DNA of 64,000 nt, from NCBI GenBank assembly GCA_963930655.1, contig OZ005611.1, positions 8,935,501-8,999,500 of the forward strand, written 5' to 3'. This DNA comes from Myrica gale (lineage: Eukaryota > Streptophyta > Magnoliopsida > Fagales > Myricaceae). The translations under genes were made by a program, and so were the position numbers. Below, in pieces: positions 25,152 through 35,676 of this stretch. Numbering within the stretch: position 1 is the first letter of the stretch; each line of letters opens with the position of its first letter. The notes beneath the pieces were generated by a model, which was not told the origin of the DNA, did not search any database, and saw only the letters and a program-made list of their open reading frames with translations.

Positions 25152-25802
25152 GGGTTAATAACCAAAATAGTCTTTGGGTTTTATGGCCATTATCGATTTG
25201 GTACTTGGATTTTCAATTTGGTCATATAAGTCCTTAGGTTATCCTCATTTATCGATTTAGTCCTTCCGTCTCCTCCATGCACAGTCAGCTAACGGTGGGT
25301 CACGTCACCACCAATAAGATCGCGACACATGTTCGATTTAAAACAAAAAACTAAGGTCCATGTGGAATATTCGTAAAAAAAATCGAATAGGGGAGAACCC
25401 CCCATTCGTCCGACGAAGGGAGCCCAGATCTGGGCTTCCCGTCCCCCGGGCGCCTCCCCCGCTCATGGGTGGCCGGGAGCCACCCACCACCGCGAGAGAG
25501 CCCAGATCTGGGCTCCCTTCGTCGGGCGAATGGGAGGTTCTCCCCTGTTCAATTTTTTTTAACGAATATTCTACATGGACCTTAGTTTTTTATTTTTTGT
25601 TTTTAAATCGGACATGTGTTGCGATGTTATTGATGGTGACATGGCCCACCGTTAGCTGATTGTGCATGGAGGAGACGAAATTGGACGAAAGGACTAAATC
25701 GATAAATGAGGATAACCTAAGGACTTATGTGACCAAATTGAAAACTCAAAAACCAAATCGACAATGGGCATAAAACCCAGGAACTATTTTAGTCATTAAC
25801 CC
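25152..25802. mobile_element. Mutator-like non-autonomous element, perfect 9-bp target duplication
   Basis: Terminal inverted repeats start GGGTTAATAACCAAAATAGT and end with the complement ATTAACCC. The flanks are TTCTCTAAA at 25143-25151 and TTCTCTAAA at 25803-25811, a perfect 9-bp duplication as made by Mutator-like transposases. The arms match those of the element at 9376-11254 in sequence and order. The centre is GC-rich and palindromic around AGCCCAGATCTGGGCT. It is 651 bp and carries no gene. Confidence 0.93.
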
Positions 25803-25811
25803 TTCTCTAAA

Positions 25812-26381
25812 CTTAACTTTTTCGTTTATCAACGACCTTTTTGTGAGTTGGAGTTGGGTACAATTTTTTTTGATGAAACAGTTAAGATTAGCCGCAAAGT
25901 TAAGAGCTTTCTAACTATATTGACAGCCCTGATTAGGAGCTTTTGGAAACTTTTTAACTGTTTTATTTTCGGGCTTTTCAAAACATTTATAGAGGAAAAG
26001 AAAATGTGGCAACTCACCAACCAAAACAAGACGCCGTTACAAACAATTCTTCCGTTAAATACCAACGAGAGAAAGATACTCCTGTATGTCCGTTTAATAA
26101 TTCTCTCTCTCTCCGACTATACTCTTCCTTTCTTCGTGTTCTATTCGTATATGCTTCCTCCTCAAGCCGTTCCCTTCCCCTCCATTATCATCCCCGGCAA
26201 CCTTGTCGGGATCCACATCGGTCTCGCCGGAATACCCGAATTTGTTCATCCCTTACGATCGCAGGATCCCGTTGAGTGCTCGATTCTGCGCCTCAATTGG
26301 CCCGTATATACACCTATTCGTTCCTTGATCGTTATGTATCATATCTGCTTTTAAGAATTATCACTATTATTACTGTTATCC
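25812..26381. other. Upstream region of the ARIADNE-like gene
   Basis: This stretch should hold the promoter and 5' UTR of the RBR ligase gene. From about 26100 it is CT-rich (TCTCTCTCTCTC at 26102-26113) and then GC-richer, as is usual in plant 5' UTRs. Open frames here are not supported by any family match. Confidence 0.5.
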
Positions 26382-29300
26382 ATGGAGGATTGTATGAGCG
26401 AAGAGGACTATTACTACTCCGATCGGGACTCTCTCGACGGCCTCGAGAACGAGGAGTCTCAGTTCCAGTGTGCCCTTCCCAAGGGTCCTACAACTAAGGT
26501 ATCGGGATTTTTTTTTTTGCAGAAAAGTTCGTATTTTTAAAATTTTTAATTTGGAATTCCCAGTGAGTTCTTGATGGTTTAGGAGCACGCAATTGTTTCG
26601 GTTATTCTGTAGAAAATAATGATTTTTTTTTGGGAGTTTTGGGTGGGGGGATTGGGAATAGCTTACCTTTGGGCTTTAGAATCTTGGTTATAATTCCGGG
26701 GGGGGGGGGGGGGAAGGGGCTTTCTATTTTCAAAGTAAGAGATTTGAAAACGTCTGATTATAGTCTAATAATGTTTGATCTTGTTGAGTATGTTAGCATT
26801 TGGAAATTTCATCCCTGTTGAGCGCAAAGCTGCTGACTTTGTTGAATGTGTTCCCTCCACTAGTTGCTGGATAAAGTTTTTGGTTTTGTTTTGTTTTTTT
26901 TTCCAGTTGTGTATGGTGTTGTGAATGCCTTTTCAAGTTTTTGCTGCTAATTGTGCCTACAGCTATTGAAATCTTCATGAACTTTCAAACTTAAAATATG
27001 AGTCTTCATATCCCTTATAAGGGGCAAACATGCTTTCATTAGTTCCATACGTTGCTACGCTACCTTGAACATGGGCCATGTTGTCTTCTCTATATGCTTT
27101 TTCTGTCAAGACTTATTTTTGGTATTGGCCATGTTTTCTGAACCTTTGCGGTTTTGTAGGTAATTACAAAAGAATCTCTCTTGGCTGCGCAGGTAATTTT
27201 TTTTTTCCTAACTCTATTTTACCCAGAAAAGTATTTTCTTTGTAAAGATTTTAGAGTATTAATGTTTTGAGGTGGGGCACAATGATGTAGAGGGAGGATT
27301 TACGTAGAGTAATGGACTTGCTATCCTTGAGAGAGCATCATGCCAGGACTTTACTTATTTATTACCGCTGGGATGTAGAGAGGTTGTTCGCGGTGCTTGT
27401 AGAGAAAGGAAAGGCTTGCTTGTTTGCTGAAGCAGGTGTTACAATGGTTGAGAATCAAGATCTTGATTTGAAACCATATACTACGATAACATGTGATATC
27501 TGCATGGAGGATGTGCCTAGTGAAGAGGCAACAAGAGTGGATTGCAGCCATTGCTTTTGCAACAACTGTAAGTATGCTGCCCTTTGCTTTCATATCTTCT
27601 GCTATGTTGCAGTTTGCTTCATAGTGCTAAAACGTTTATAACACATGCTGAATTATCACCTTGAGCAGTACACACTATATTTGGAATTTAGAGGGCGCAG
27701 AAAGGAAAGGATTAGGGAGGATAGAGAGGAGAAGAGAGAGAATGGCTATCCCAGTTTTTGTTGGGATGTTTTAATAAATACTATTAGGGTGAAGGGCAAC
27801 AGGCAGCAGCCACCCTATCTGGTTGTGTGGTGTAAAGGGGAAAAAAATATAAGTATTATGTAGATGGAAAATACGAAAAGAAAAGTGAATATGGTTTGCT
27901 TAGAAATTGCTGAAATTTTTGCAAATTATTGAGGGTAAGAATGTAAATACTAAATAATTAAGTTAGGAAAAATACATTTTTCATCCACAAACCATAATGT
28001 GTTTTGCACTTTCTAAACTACCACGTTGGAGACATTGCACCCACAAACTATCCATCCCTAACACATTGCACCCTTCATTTTTTTTTTTTTGATAATTAAG
28101 GCAGTTTTATTAACAAGAAAAAACGAAACACACAACGGGGAGACAACAGTACAAGAGAAAGTACTGAAGAAACCAAAACAAAAACAGGAAAACCCACCCA
28201 CCCATGACCCATTGGCCTACAAACCTCACCCTAAAGGCCAACAAGACCCTCCCAGAAACCTCCCCCCCACCCGCACCCCAAGCGAGACCCCTAACAGTCC
28301 AAACCAAAGGTCACAAGCTTTCTAGTGGACGAAGAAGACCCGCCATAATTAACTGAAGACTTCAAACCCTTAAACTCCCTGCTCATCTTCCCCCCTGATT
28401 TTCTAAAAGATTTCGAACGAAACGGCATCCGATCACGTTCCAACGCTGCAAAGAGCTCCCTCATCTTTTCTTCTTGACCACCACAGGACACCCCAACCAT
28501 CTCACCCACGGAGGATACCATGTCCAGGATCCACGCCGGAGAATCTCCCCCCAAATACCCAACAACGTTATTGACAGGTAGCCCTTCTCCTACTAAAGAT
28601 TCAGCTAGCCTCACTCCAGAGCTCTCACCCACGGGCTCCAGACCAATCTCCAAATCGACAGATGGCTTAGAGCTCTCAACACGAGACTGGGTCTTAGACA
28701 ACCCCTGGGACCCTACCCCCCCTCCAAGCCACCTGAGAGAGCCCCAGAACATCCCTGTACATGGCCCCCCTCCATCAAGACACGGGCATAAATAGTCCCA
28801 ACAACATACGACTGTTCCGGCACCGACGAGTCGTCGGAACCACTCCCAGCCACCACAGACCGCGTCGACGAGGGCAGCTCGTCCACCGGCAAAGTGCTCC
28901 GGACACCACCCGAGGGAATCTCCAAGGGATCGGAGGTGACGTCGGAGCTGGCTGAAACAGCCCCAACTACATCCAACAATTTCGTCACCGGCGAGTCGTC
29001 GGAACCACTTCCTGCCACCACAGACCGCGTCGACGAGGGCAGATCATCCGTCGGCAAAGATTGCCGATCAGCACCCGAGGGGATCTCCAAGGGATCGTGA
29101 GGTTCGACGATAACGACTTCAAAAAAGGGGTTTCGGGTCAGCAAGCCCACCCGGATCTGCAAGCCCACCCGACCCAGAAGCAAGCCCACCCAGGTCCTCA
29201 ACCACCAACTGATCCTCAAGCCCAGATGCACAGACAACCAACTGGTCCTCAACCGATGGTGTACTGACGCAACCCACTGGCCCACCCCCAACTCCCGGAT

Positions 29301-32300
29301 CAGCAAGCCCACCCAGCCCAACACACTCAGCACAACCTACCCAGTCTTCCAACAGACCCCACGAACCCTCTCCCAAGACAGACCCGATGAGCCTATTCAA
29401 ATCCTCAAGCAGACTCTTAAGCCTTAATCGAAAATGCATTGGGCAGCAAACCTTTGCCATGGCAGGAGTAGCCCCCGAAATAGACATAGCTGCCCCCTCG
29501 ACTGCAGTGCTCTCCCCTTTCAGCACAGTCGACTTCCCTTTGCCTCCTGCAAATGGAGCGGCACTTCGAGCAGGAGAAACAACCTGCCCATGACCACCCT
29601 TTCTCGACCTCAACTGTACAGCTTCCGCGAAAGACAACTTCTCTCTCCGCCCCACTGCACCGCCAACACCAAGCTGAACCCCTACCGGCCCAAGGTGATC
29701 GACCACCCCCTGGAAACACGCTGCCATAGCCAACCAGCCAGCTCCCACTCGACCTTTAGGGACCATGACCACCCCTTTCCGGCGTCCTTCTCCAAACTCC
29801 ATCACGACAACATATTTTCCCGACTTGTTAGCACGTCGTTGAGCCAGGAAAGCCCTAGAGCCTTCATTGAATCTCAAAACGACATCCTGATCAGCAGCAA
29901 CACCCAACAGCTGGCTGGCTAGATTAACTAACCAGACAGCCCCTAATCTCCCAAGTGAGATGGCACTATGAGAATTTCGACTCCACTCCGACCATCTAAC
30001 AACTCCACTATCACAACACAAACAGACACCTGAAAGGATTTGGCTTCTACTCGAAAACACCTATCTAAACCCATCTTAAAACTAGAAGCAATACTACCAG
30101 CAATCAAGACCCATGACAACAACAAGAGAAAACACAAGACAAAAACGATAGAGGGTGCAAGAGAAAAGGGAGAGCTTCTCTCACTAAAACGGTGTTTCCT
30201 TTTGTCTCCATATCCAGAAAAAAATTTTGTTTGGTCCTTCGTTTCCTTTGCTTCAGTTTCTGACCTGGACTCTGCACTGTCAAATGGCAATACAACTACA
30301 GGGGCTGCAGGCACAGTCTCCCAACGTTCCTTCAAAATATTTATGAACCTCTTGACCATTTCCCTCCTGAACTTCAGCTCCCTTGTGAACATCCCCTTCA
30401 TTTTTTTTCCCATCAAATTGTACAGAAATTGACTTTTTTTAATAAGAAATATCAATTATGCCCTTAAAAAGGCCAAATAATAGGTTACATTTAAGGGTGT
30501 AATCGTCATTTCGTTTTTTTAGAAGTCAATTTCCGTCCAACTTAACTGAAAAAATAGATGAAGGGTGCAATGTGTTAGGGATGGATAGTTTGTAGGTGCA
30601 ATGTCTCAAACGTGGTAGTCTAAGGTGCAAAGTGCAAAACCTATGGTAGTATTTGGGTGAAAAATGTATTTTCCCCATTAAGTTAAGAGGCTATGCTCAC
30701 CCTGCCCATTCCCTGATTCTAGGGAATTGAAAAAGTAGGCTTGGGATATGGTTCCCCTCCTAATCCTGTCACATTCCCCGTCCAAGGAATCAAAAAGAGA
30801 AAAAGAAAAAGAGGAGAGGAGAGGGGGGGATCCAAAGAGCGGAGTGTGTATTCCTCCTCTCCTTCCCCTCTGTTTTTCACATATCCAAACAAGCCTTATC
30901 CAGTTGTTAAAGAGTTGTAATGCTTTAGAGTATGAGCATGTTGCATTATATGGGTATCTTGAAAATGGAAATACCTGATGCTTAAGCTGTAGCTGTTGTC
31001 ATCCGATTCTTTTCGCACTAACTTGCAAGAATTGCATCAGACTCAATCTTTTACGTTGATGTTTCATTTTTTAGGTTGGACGGAACATTTTATTGTGAAG
31101 ATAAATGAGGGTCAAAGTAGGCGCATTAGGTGCATGGCTCATAAATGCAATGCTATTTGTGATGAAGCTGTTGTTAGACATCTAGTCAGTAAAAAGCATC
31201 CTGATATGGCTGAGAAGTTTGATCGTATTCTTCTTGAGTCGTATATTGAAGATAATAAGAGGGTTAAATGGTGCCCAAGTACTCCAAATTGCGGGAATGC
31301 TATACGCATTGAGGATGACGAATTCTGTGAGGTAGAATGCTCATGTGGCATGCAGTTTTGTTTCAGTTGCTTATCAAATACACACTCGCCTTGTTCGTGT
31401 TTGATGTGGGAGCTTTGGACCAAGAAGTGCAGAGATGAATCAGAAACTGTTAATTGGATAACAGCGCATACAAAGCCTTGTCCAAAGTGTCATAAACCCG
31501 TGGAGAAGAATGGTGGTTGCAACCTTGTGAGCTGTATTTGTGGACAAGCATTTTGGTGAGGAGTCTTTTCTTTCCTTCTTTATTATGTCTTTCAGTTGAA
31601 TTTCCCTCTGCCATACTCTCAATTTGATGCATATTCTTCTCATACAAGCTGCTGTTGCCTCTCAAAACTTGCCCTTCCACTTATGCATATATGTTCATTG
31701 CAATAGTTAGGCATTAAGCTCATATGATCTGTACTTGCGAGAATTTATAGTTTGAGTTCGACTCGGTTATGTCTCCAACCAAAGTTCCGTTATTTCCATT
31801 GGTTATCTGTAAGGTATGTGATAATTGTCTAGTAGCCGTATGGGCACAAACAAATGTTAAATAGTGCAGCATACCAGCCAGCAGACAAAGTCTCTAGATC
31901 ACTTAATACTTGGATCAAGATCAGCTTGCATATGGTGACGTTAGCATTTTAGATTCTCTACTGGGATGATTCAGCTACTGGCAATTAGATCTCTGGTTAT
32001 AGTAGTACAATGGTTGTTGTAACATTAGATTTTTTTAGAACCATTTTTGCTTGTTGTGCTGTCCTCTTTCCAAGTTGTGTGTTTGGCGACCCATTTCATG
32101 TTTTTCCAACCTCAACATATTAGATTGGCTCAACAGTTTGCTGCTGGTATTAAAACGTTGAAGCTTCTGGCCATGCATAGCTTAAGATCACCCATTTTGG
32201 TGCTATGGTCGAATAGGAACCCCTTCGCTGCTGAAATGTCAGTTCAGGTTCATATGGTCATCATATCTTCTATCTGTCATTCTTTTTTTTTTCTTCTTTT

Positions 32301-34497
32301 TCACGTAACTTAAAGAAGCCTTAATTGTTTTCACTCCACTCTCTCCCTATACCTCCTAGTAAAGATTTCTTTAGCTACATCACGTGGGAGGATTCATCCA
32401 TGGTTGGTCTCATAAGTTGTCCCCCCTCCTCTCTCTCTCTCTCTCACACACATGCACATGCGCACAAAACTCTAGCCACATTTGGCCTTTCCTGTTATCA
32501 TTATTTCTCTATACTAAGCTGATTCGAATCCATTCTTTGTATTCCTTCTTGGTGCAGTTGGCTGTGTGGTGGAGCAACTGGTCGAGACCATACTTGGTCT
32601 AGTATAAGTGGTCACAGTTGTGGTCGCTTCAAAGTAGATCGAGAGAAAAAATCTGAACGTGCAAAGAGGGATCACTATCGATATATGCACTATTATAATC
32701 GCTACAGAGCTCATACAGATTCTTTCAAGCAGGAAAGTAAATTGAAAGAGACCATACAAGAGAGGGTGTCAGTTACAGAAGAGAGGGATTCAAAGCTCAG
32801 AGATTTCAGCTGGGTATATAATGGGCTTTACAGGCTTTTCAGATCCAGGCGTGTTCTTTCCTATTCGTACCCGTTTGCATTTTATATGTTTGGAGATGAG
32901 CTGTTCAGGGATGAGATGACGAAGGAAGAAAGGGAAATCAAACAGCATTTATTTGAGGACCAGCAGCAGCAGCTTGAGGCAAACATTGAGAAACTGTCCA
33001 AGATTTTGGAGGAGCCCTTTGATCAGTATGGTGAGAATAAGGTTGTGGAGATAAGGATGCAAGTCATCAATTTGTCGGTGATCACAGACACTCTCTGTCA
33101 GAAAGTGTGAGTGTTTATTGCTGATGCAAAAGAGTTGGCTATATTGGACTCTTGAAACTCATGCATTTATAAATCTCATGCAGGTATGATTGCATTGAAA
33201 ATGATTTATTGGGTTCCCCCCAATTTGGTAACCACAATATAGCTCCTTACAAGTCAAAGGGCATTGAGAGGGCATCAGAACTTACTGCTTGCTGGAAACC
33301 CAATAATAGTGACAAGTTTTTGCCTTCCGACTGCAGTGCAAGTGGTAAGAATATCCTTGATATTTTTGTTACCTATATGCTATTCATTCACTCAAGGATA
33401 GGAACTGTGTCATATGGGGCATCTAACCATCACTAAGAGTAATTGTTGGACGTTTAGCTTTTATATTATTATGGTAAGGTGGTGCGATCTGTTGCTAGGA
33501 ATCTTTGACTTCTCATCTGTGGTTATCTTAAGCATAGCATCAGTTATATCTTTGATATACGCACTTTTAATACTTTTGATAGAAACTTGATATGTGACAA
33601 TGGACTTCTGCTGATGGTTGCAGTTGCATGGTTCTTTCAGTGTCAGTAAACTGTTCCTTAGCTGATAATCTTTTAACATTTCCTTTTTAGCAGGAAGTTT
33701 GTTTCCTTATAAAGTTTTCTTTTTATAGCAAAGTTTAACCAAAACAATGAAAATGGAAGAGGATTACTAAGTGCAGCCATCCTAATTTCTCGTCTTACCA
33801 TTTGGATCTTTGTCTTGATTTATTTGGCTAAATTGCTAATGATGTGATGAAAGTCGTATACACAGCGGCGGGGGATAGTTATTTAAGCTAATCTGGAAGC
33901 TTTGTCAATGTTGTTTGCTAGAATTTATTTGGAAATAGGATTGGGACGATAAACTACCACACCTTTCTTTTTAAGTAAAATAGCGGATAACTCAAACAAA
34001 GAAACAAAAACAAAAAACTACTGAACTTGTACCTTTTGTGGGTTAAAGATGATAATAGCCTTCCGCCCAGATGCGACAGATTGGGTTTATATGTTCAAAT
34101 CTGTTGGATTCATAAGATGACATTGGAAATTGTTAAAACATAAAACATTCATTTTTGAATTGTAACATTATTTTGCCTTAGCAGCATGTGATATTTGCAT
34201 TTCATTTCATTTAGGGTAGAAGTTGGGGAATAAGGTCTTGGTTGTTGGCTTGTAAAAGTATAATGCTTACTCTGGTGATATTTATCCAAACAGAGGTTTC
34301 TTATGCTAACATATATAGGAAAGTCTTTCTGACACACTGTAAAATGTTTAGGTGGGACAGCAGAATTTGATCGACCTTCAGGTTCTGGGAGTTCAGATGA
34401 GAGTGGACGCCTTTCAAGGAAGCGTGCTAGAAAGGATAGTCTGGGAGGCGGCCTTTTTGACCTAAACTTGCCAGCAGAGGTCGTTGACAGGAACTGA
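26382..34497 (+). CDS. ARIADNE1/2-type RBR E3 ubiquitin ligase
   Basis: RING-between-RING ligases accept ubiquitin from an E2 on RING1 and pass it through a RING2 cysteine to the substrate. Seven exons join in frame: 26382-26498, 27160-27192, 27291-27567, 31075-31555, 32558-33106, 33184-33344 and 34352-34497. They total 1764 nt (587 aa), close to Arabidopsis ARI1. An acidic N-terminus (YYYSDRDSLDG) and a UBA-like segment come first. RING1 starts at C118 (CDICMED...CSHCFCNNC), an IBR follows (CPSTPNCG...CSCGMQFCFSC), and RING2 starts at C278 (CPKCHKPVEKNGGCNLVSC) with the expected catalytic C291 in GGCN. The Ariadne helical region follows (SYSYPFAFYMFG, EEREIKQHLFEDQQ). The protein ends LFDLNLPAEVVDRN. 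Intron 3 is 3.5 kb because of a nested transposon, but splice sites look intact. Confidence 0.94.
26698..26713. repeat. Poly(G) run of 16 bases in ARIADNE-like intron 1
   Basis: An uninterrupted G run follows TTCC and precedes AAGGGGC. It is intronic. Its length may be imprecise in the assembly. Confidence 0.75.
28291..30392 (-). pseudogene. Broken ORF1-like protein of the LINE-like insertion
   Basis: The frame starts near 30392 (MFTRELKFRREMVKRFIN). It runs to a stop at 29943, with continuation in other frames at 30060-29119, 29333-28713 and 28752-28291, so at least three frame changes break it. The middle part contains WSEWSRNSHSAISLGRLGA, ADQDVVLRFNEGSRAFLAQ and VVMVPKGRVGAGW, which resembles the domain before the endonuclease in plant LINEs. 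The last part, REFKGLKSSVNYGGSSSST, resembles the usual end of that protein, just before the endonuclease start. A 55-residue unit containing LPSSTRSVVAGSGSDDS is repeated twice in the middle. Identification is from memory of the family and has moderate certainty. Confidence 0.6.
28831..29095. repeat. Two direct copies of a 165-bp (55-codon) repeat in the LINE-like insertion
   Basis: The segment TCGTCGGAACCACT starts at 28831 and again at 28996, and both copies run through CACAGACCGCGTCGACGAGG to CATCTCCAAGGGATC-type ends. The spacing of 165 bp keeps the reading frame. The second copy is incomplete at its end. Confidence 0.8.
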
Positions 34498-35676
34498 AGT
34501 TGAAAGTTGTATGCTCCATATAAATACAGCAGGTGTACAGCTAACATAAGGGCGTATTTAAACACCTAATGAGATTGGTCATTTCTGGATCATAACACCC
34601 AAGAAAGAATTTACCTTTTTGGCCTTATTCCATCTTTTTGCTTGGGGTTTATGAATATATCTTTTGTTCCCAATTTTTCGAAGAGAAATTTGGAGATCCT
34701 CGTACCCATATCTTTCGTTTCCACTTCGAAGATCCAACATTGTATATAGCCTCTTATTGGGGCTTTTTGGGGGATAGATATGTAAATTTTCTGCCTGAAT
34801 CTTGAGGACCCCGCTTATAAATCTAAATTATATGAGCTGTTCGGTTGTATAGTATTTTGAAGATTTTTTTGTGTTTTGAGAATTTTTATGTGATGTTAAC
34901 TTTCATAGTGTTTGTATAAGTAAAGGTAAAATTTTAGGGTTTGTGAAAAAGTGAGGAGAGAGAATGAAAAAGTAAAAAAGTTAGTAAAAAGTGTAATAAA
35001 AAGTAAGGAGAGAGAATAAAAAAGTATGTGAAAAAGTGAAAAAGTTGGTAAAAAGTAAAAAAAGTAAGAGAAAAAAGTAAGAGAGAGAATGAGGATGTGA
35101 AAAAGTTAAAATTTTAGTAAAATTTTGTGTGTAAACAAACACTATATTATTGGTATGTGTGTTGTAGTTATTTTTATGTAGGGTTAAAAATGATGTTTGG
35201 TTGTGAATATTTTGTATTCAAAAAAATCTTAAAATTTTTTTGTGGCCGAACATACTCATATTTCCTGGATGCTGGAAGGTTTGTTCCTTTGTTTTTTCCC
35301 CATTCAATGCTGAATTATTAAAGGACATAAATCAGTTCGGCTCTAGGGTTTTAAATTCATCAAATTTAAAGAGTCTCAGTAGACTAACATTTTGATGAAT
35401 TTTAAGAGGTTTAAATCAAAACTAACCGGATAAATTGATAAACTATATTGAAGAAACTGATATTTTGATAGTTTTAAGGATTGCGCTTTTTCAGGATATC
35501 CTCGAGACAATCTCGCTCGAAGTCTCAAACAGACCTCGGGCTTAGATAGGACCGATAGGTGCCTTCCAAAATGACACCGTTAGACTACCCACTTTTAGCA
35601 ATCCCAAGCTGACCCCACCATCGCGACCACTCTCTTCCACGAAGACCTCCATGACCGTTGTTTCTGGCCACGACCA
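34498..35676. other. Intergenic with AT/GA-rich simple repeats
   Basis: After the ARIADNE-like stop codon lies the probable 3' UTR. From about 34925 to 35115 there is an irregular minisatellite built from GTAAAAAGT, GTGAAAAAGT and GAGAGAGAAT words. The remaining sequence to 35676 should hold the upstream region of the DUF616 gene; no element is clear. Confidence 0.55.

Larger units (their letters stand above)
28079..30393 (-). mobile_element. LINE-like retro-insertion with poly(A) tail, ORF1-like part only
   Basis: On the minus strand the insertion ends TTATTAACTG... CCTTAATTATC followed by a run of about 12 A (T run at 28079-28090). The sequence CCCTTCAT plus T's occurs on both sides, at 28071-28085 and 30394-30408, and looks like the target duplication. 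The right-hand copy continues directly into the left arm of the surrounding Mutator-like element. Its base composition is clearly more GC-rich than the host intron. Minus-strand frames resemble the ORF1-like protein that precedes the endonuclease in many plant LINEs. No endonuclease or reverse transcriptase is seen. Confidence 0.75.
27966..30676. mobile_element. Mutator-like element in an intron, split by a LINE-like insertion
   Basis: The left arm starts GGAAAAATACATTTTTCATC and the right arm ends with its complement, GAAAAATGTATTTTCCCC. The arms share GTTTTGCACTTT, CCACGTTGGAGACATTGCA and CTATCCATCCCTAACACATT in inverted form. The flanks are ATTAAGTTA at 27957-27965 and ATTAAGTTA at 30677-30685, a perfect 9-bp duplication. 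Removing the inner insertion at 28079-30393 leaves an element of about 400 bp. It lies in intron 3 of the ARIADNE-like gene. Confidence 0.92.

Noticed and set aside
25848-26354. 168-codon + strand frame before the ARIADNE-like gene
   Set aside because: Low-complexity hydrophobic composition, no family match, and it covers the CT-rich 5' UTR region of the next gene.
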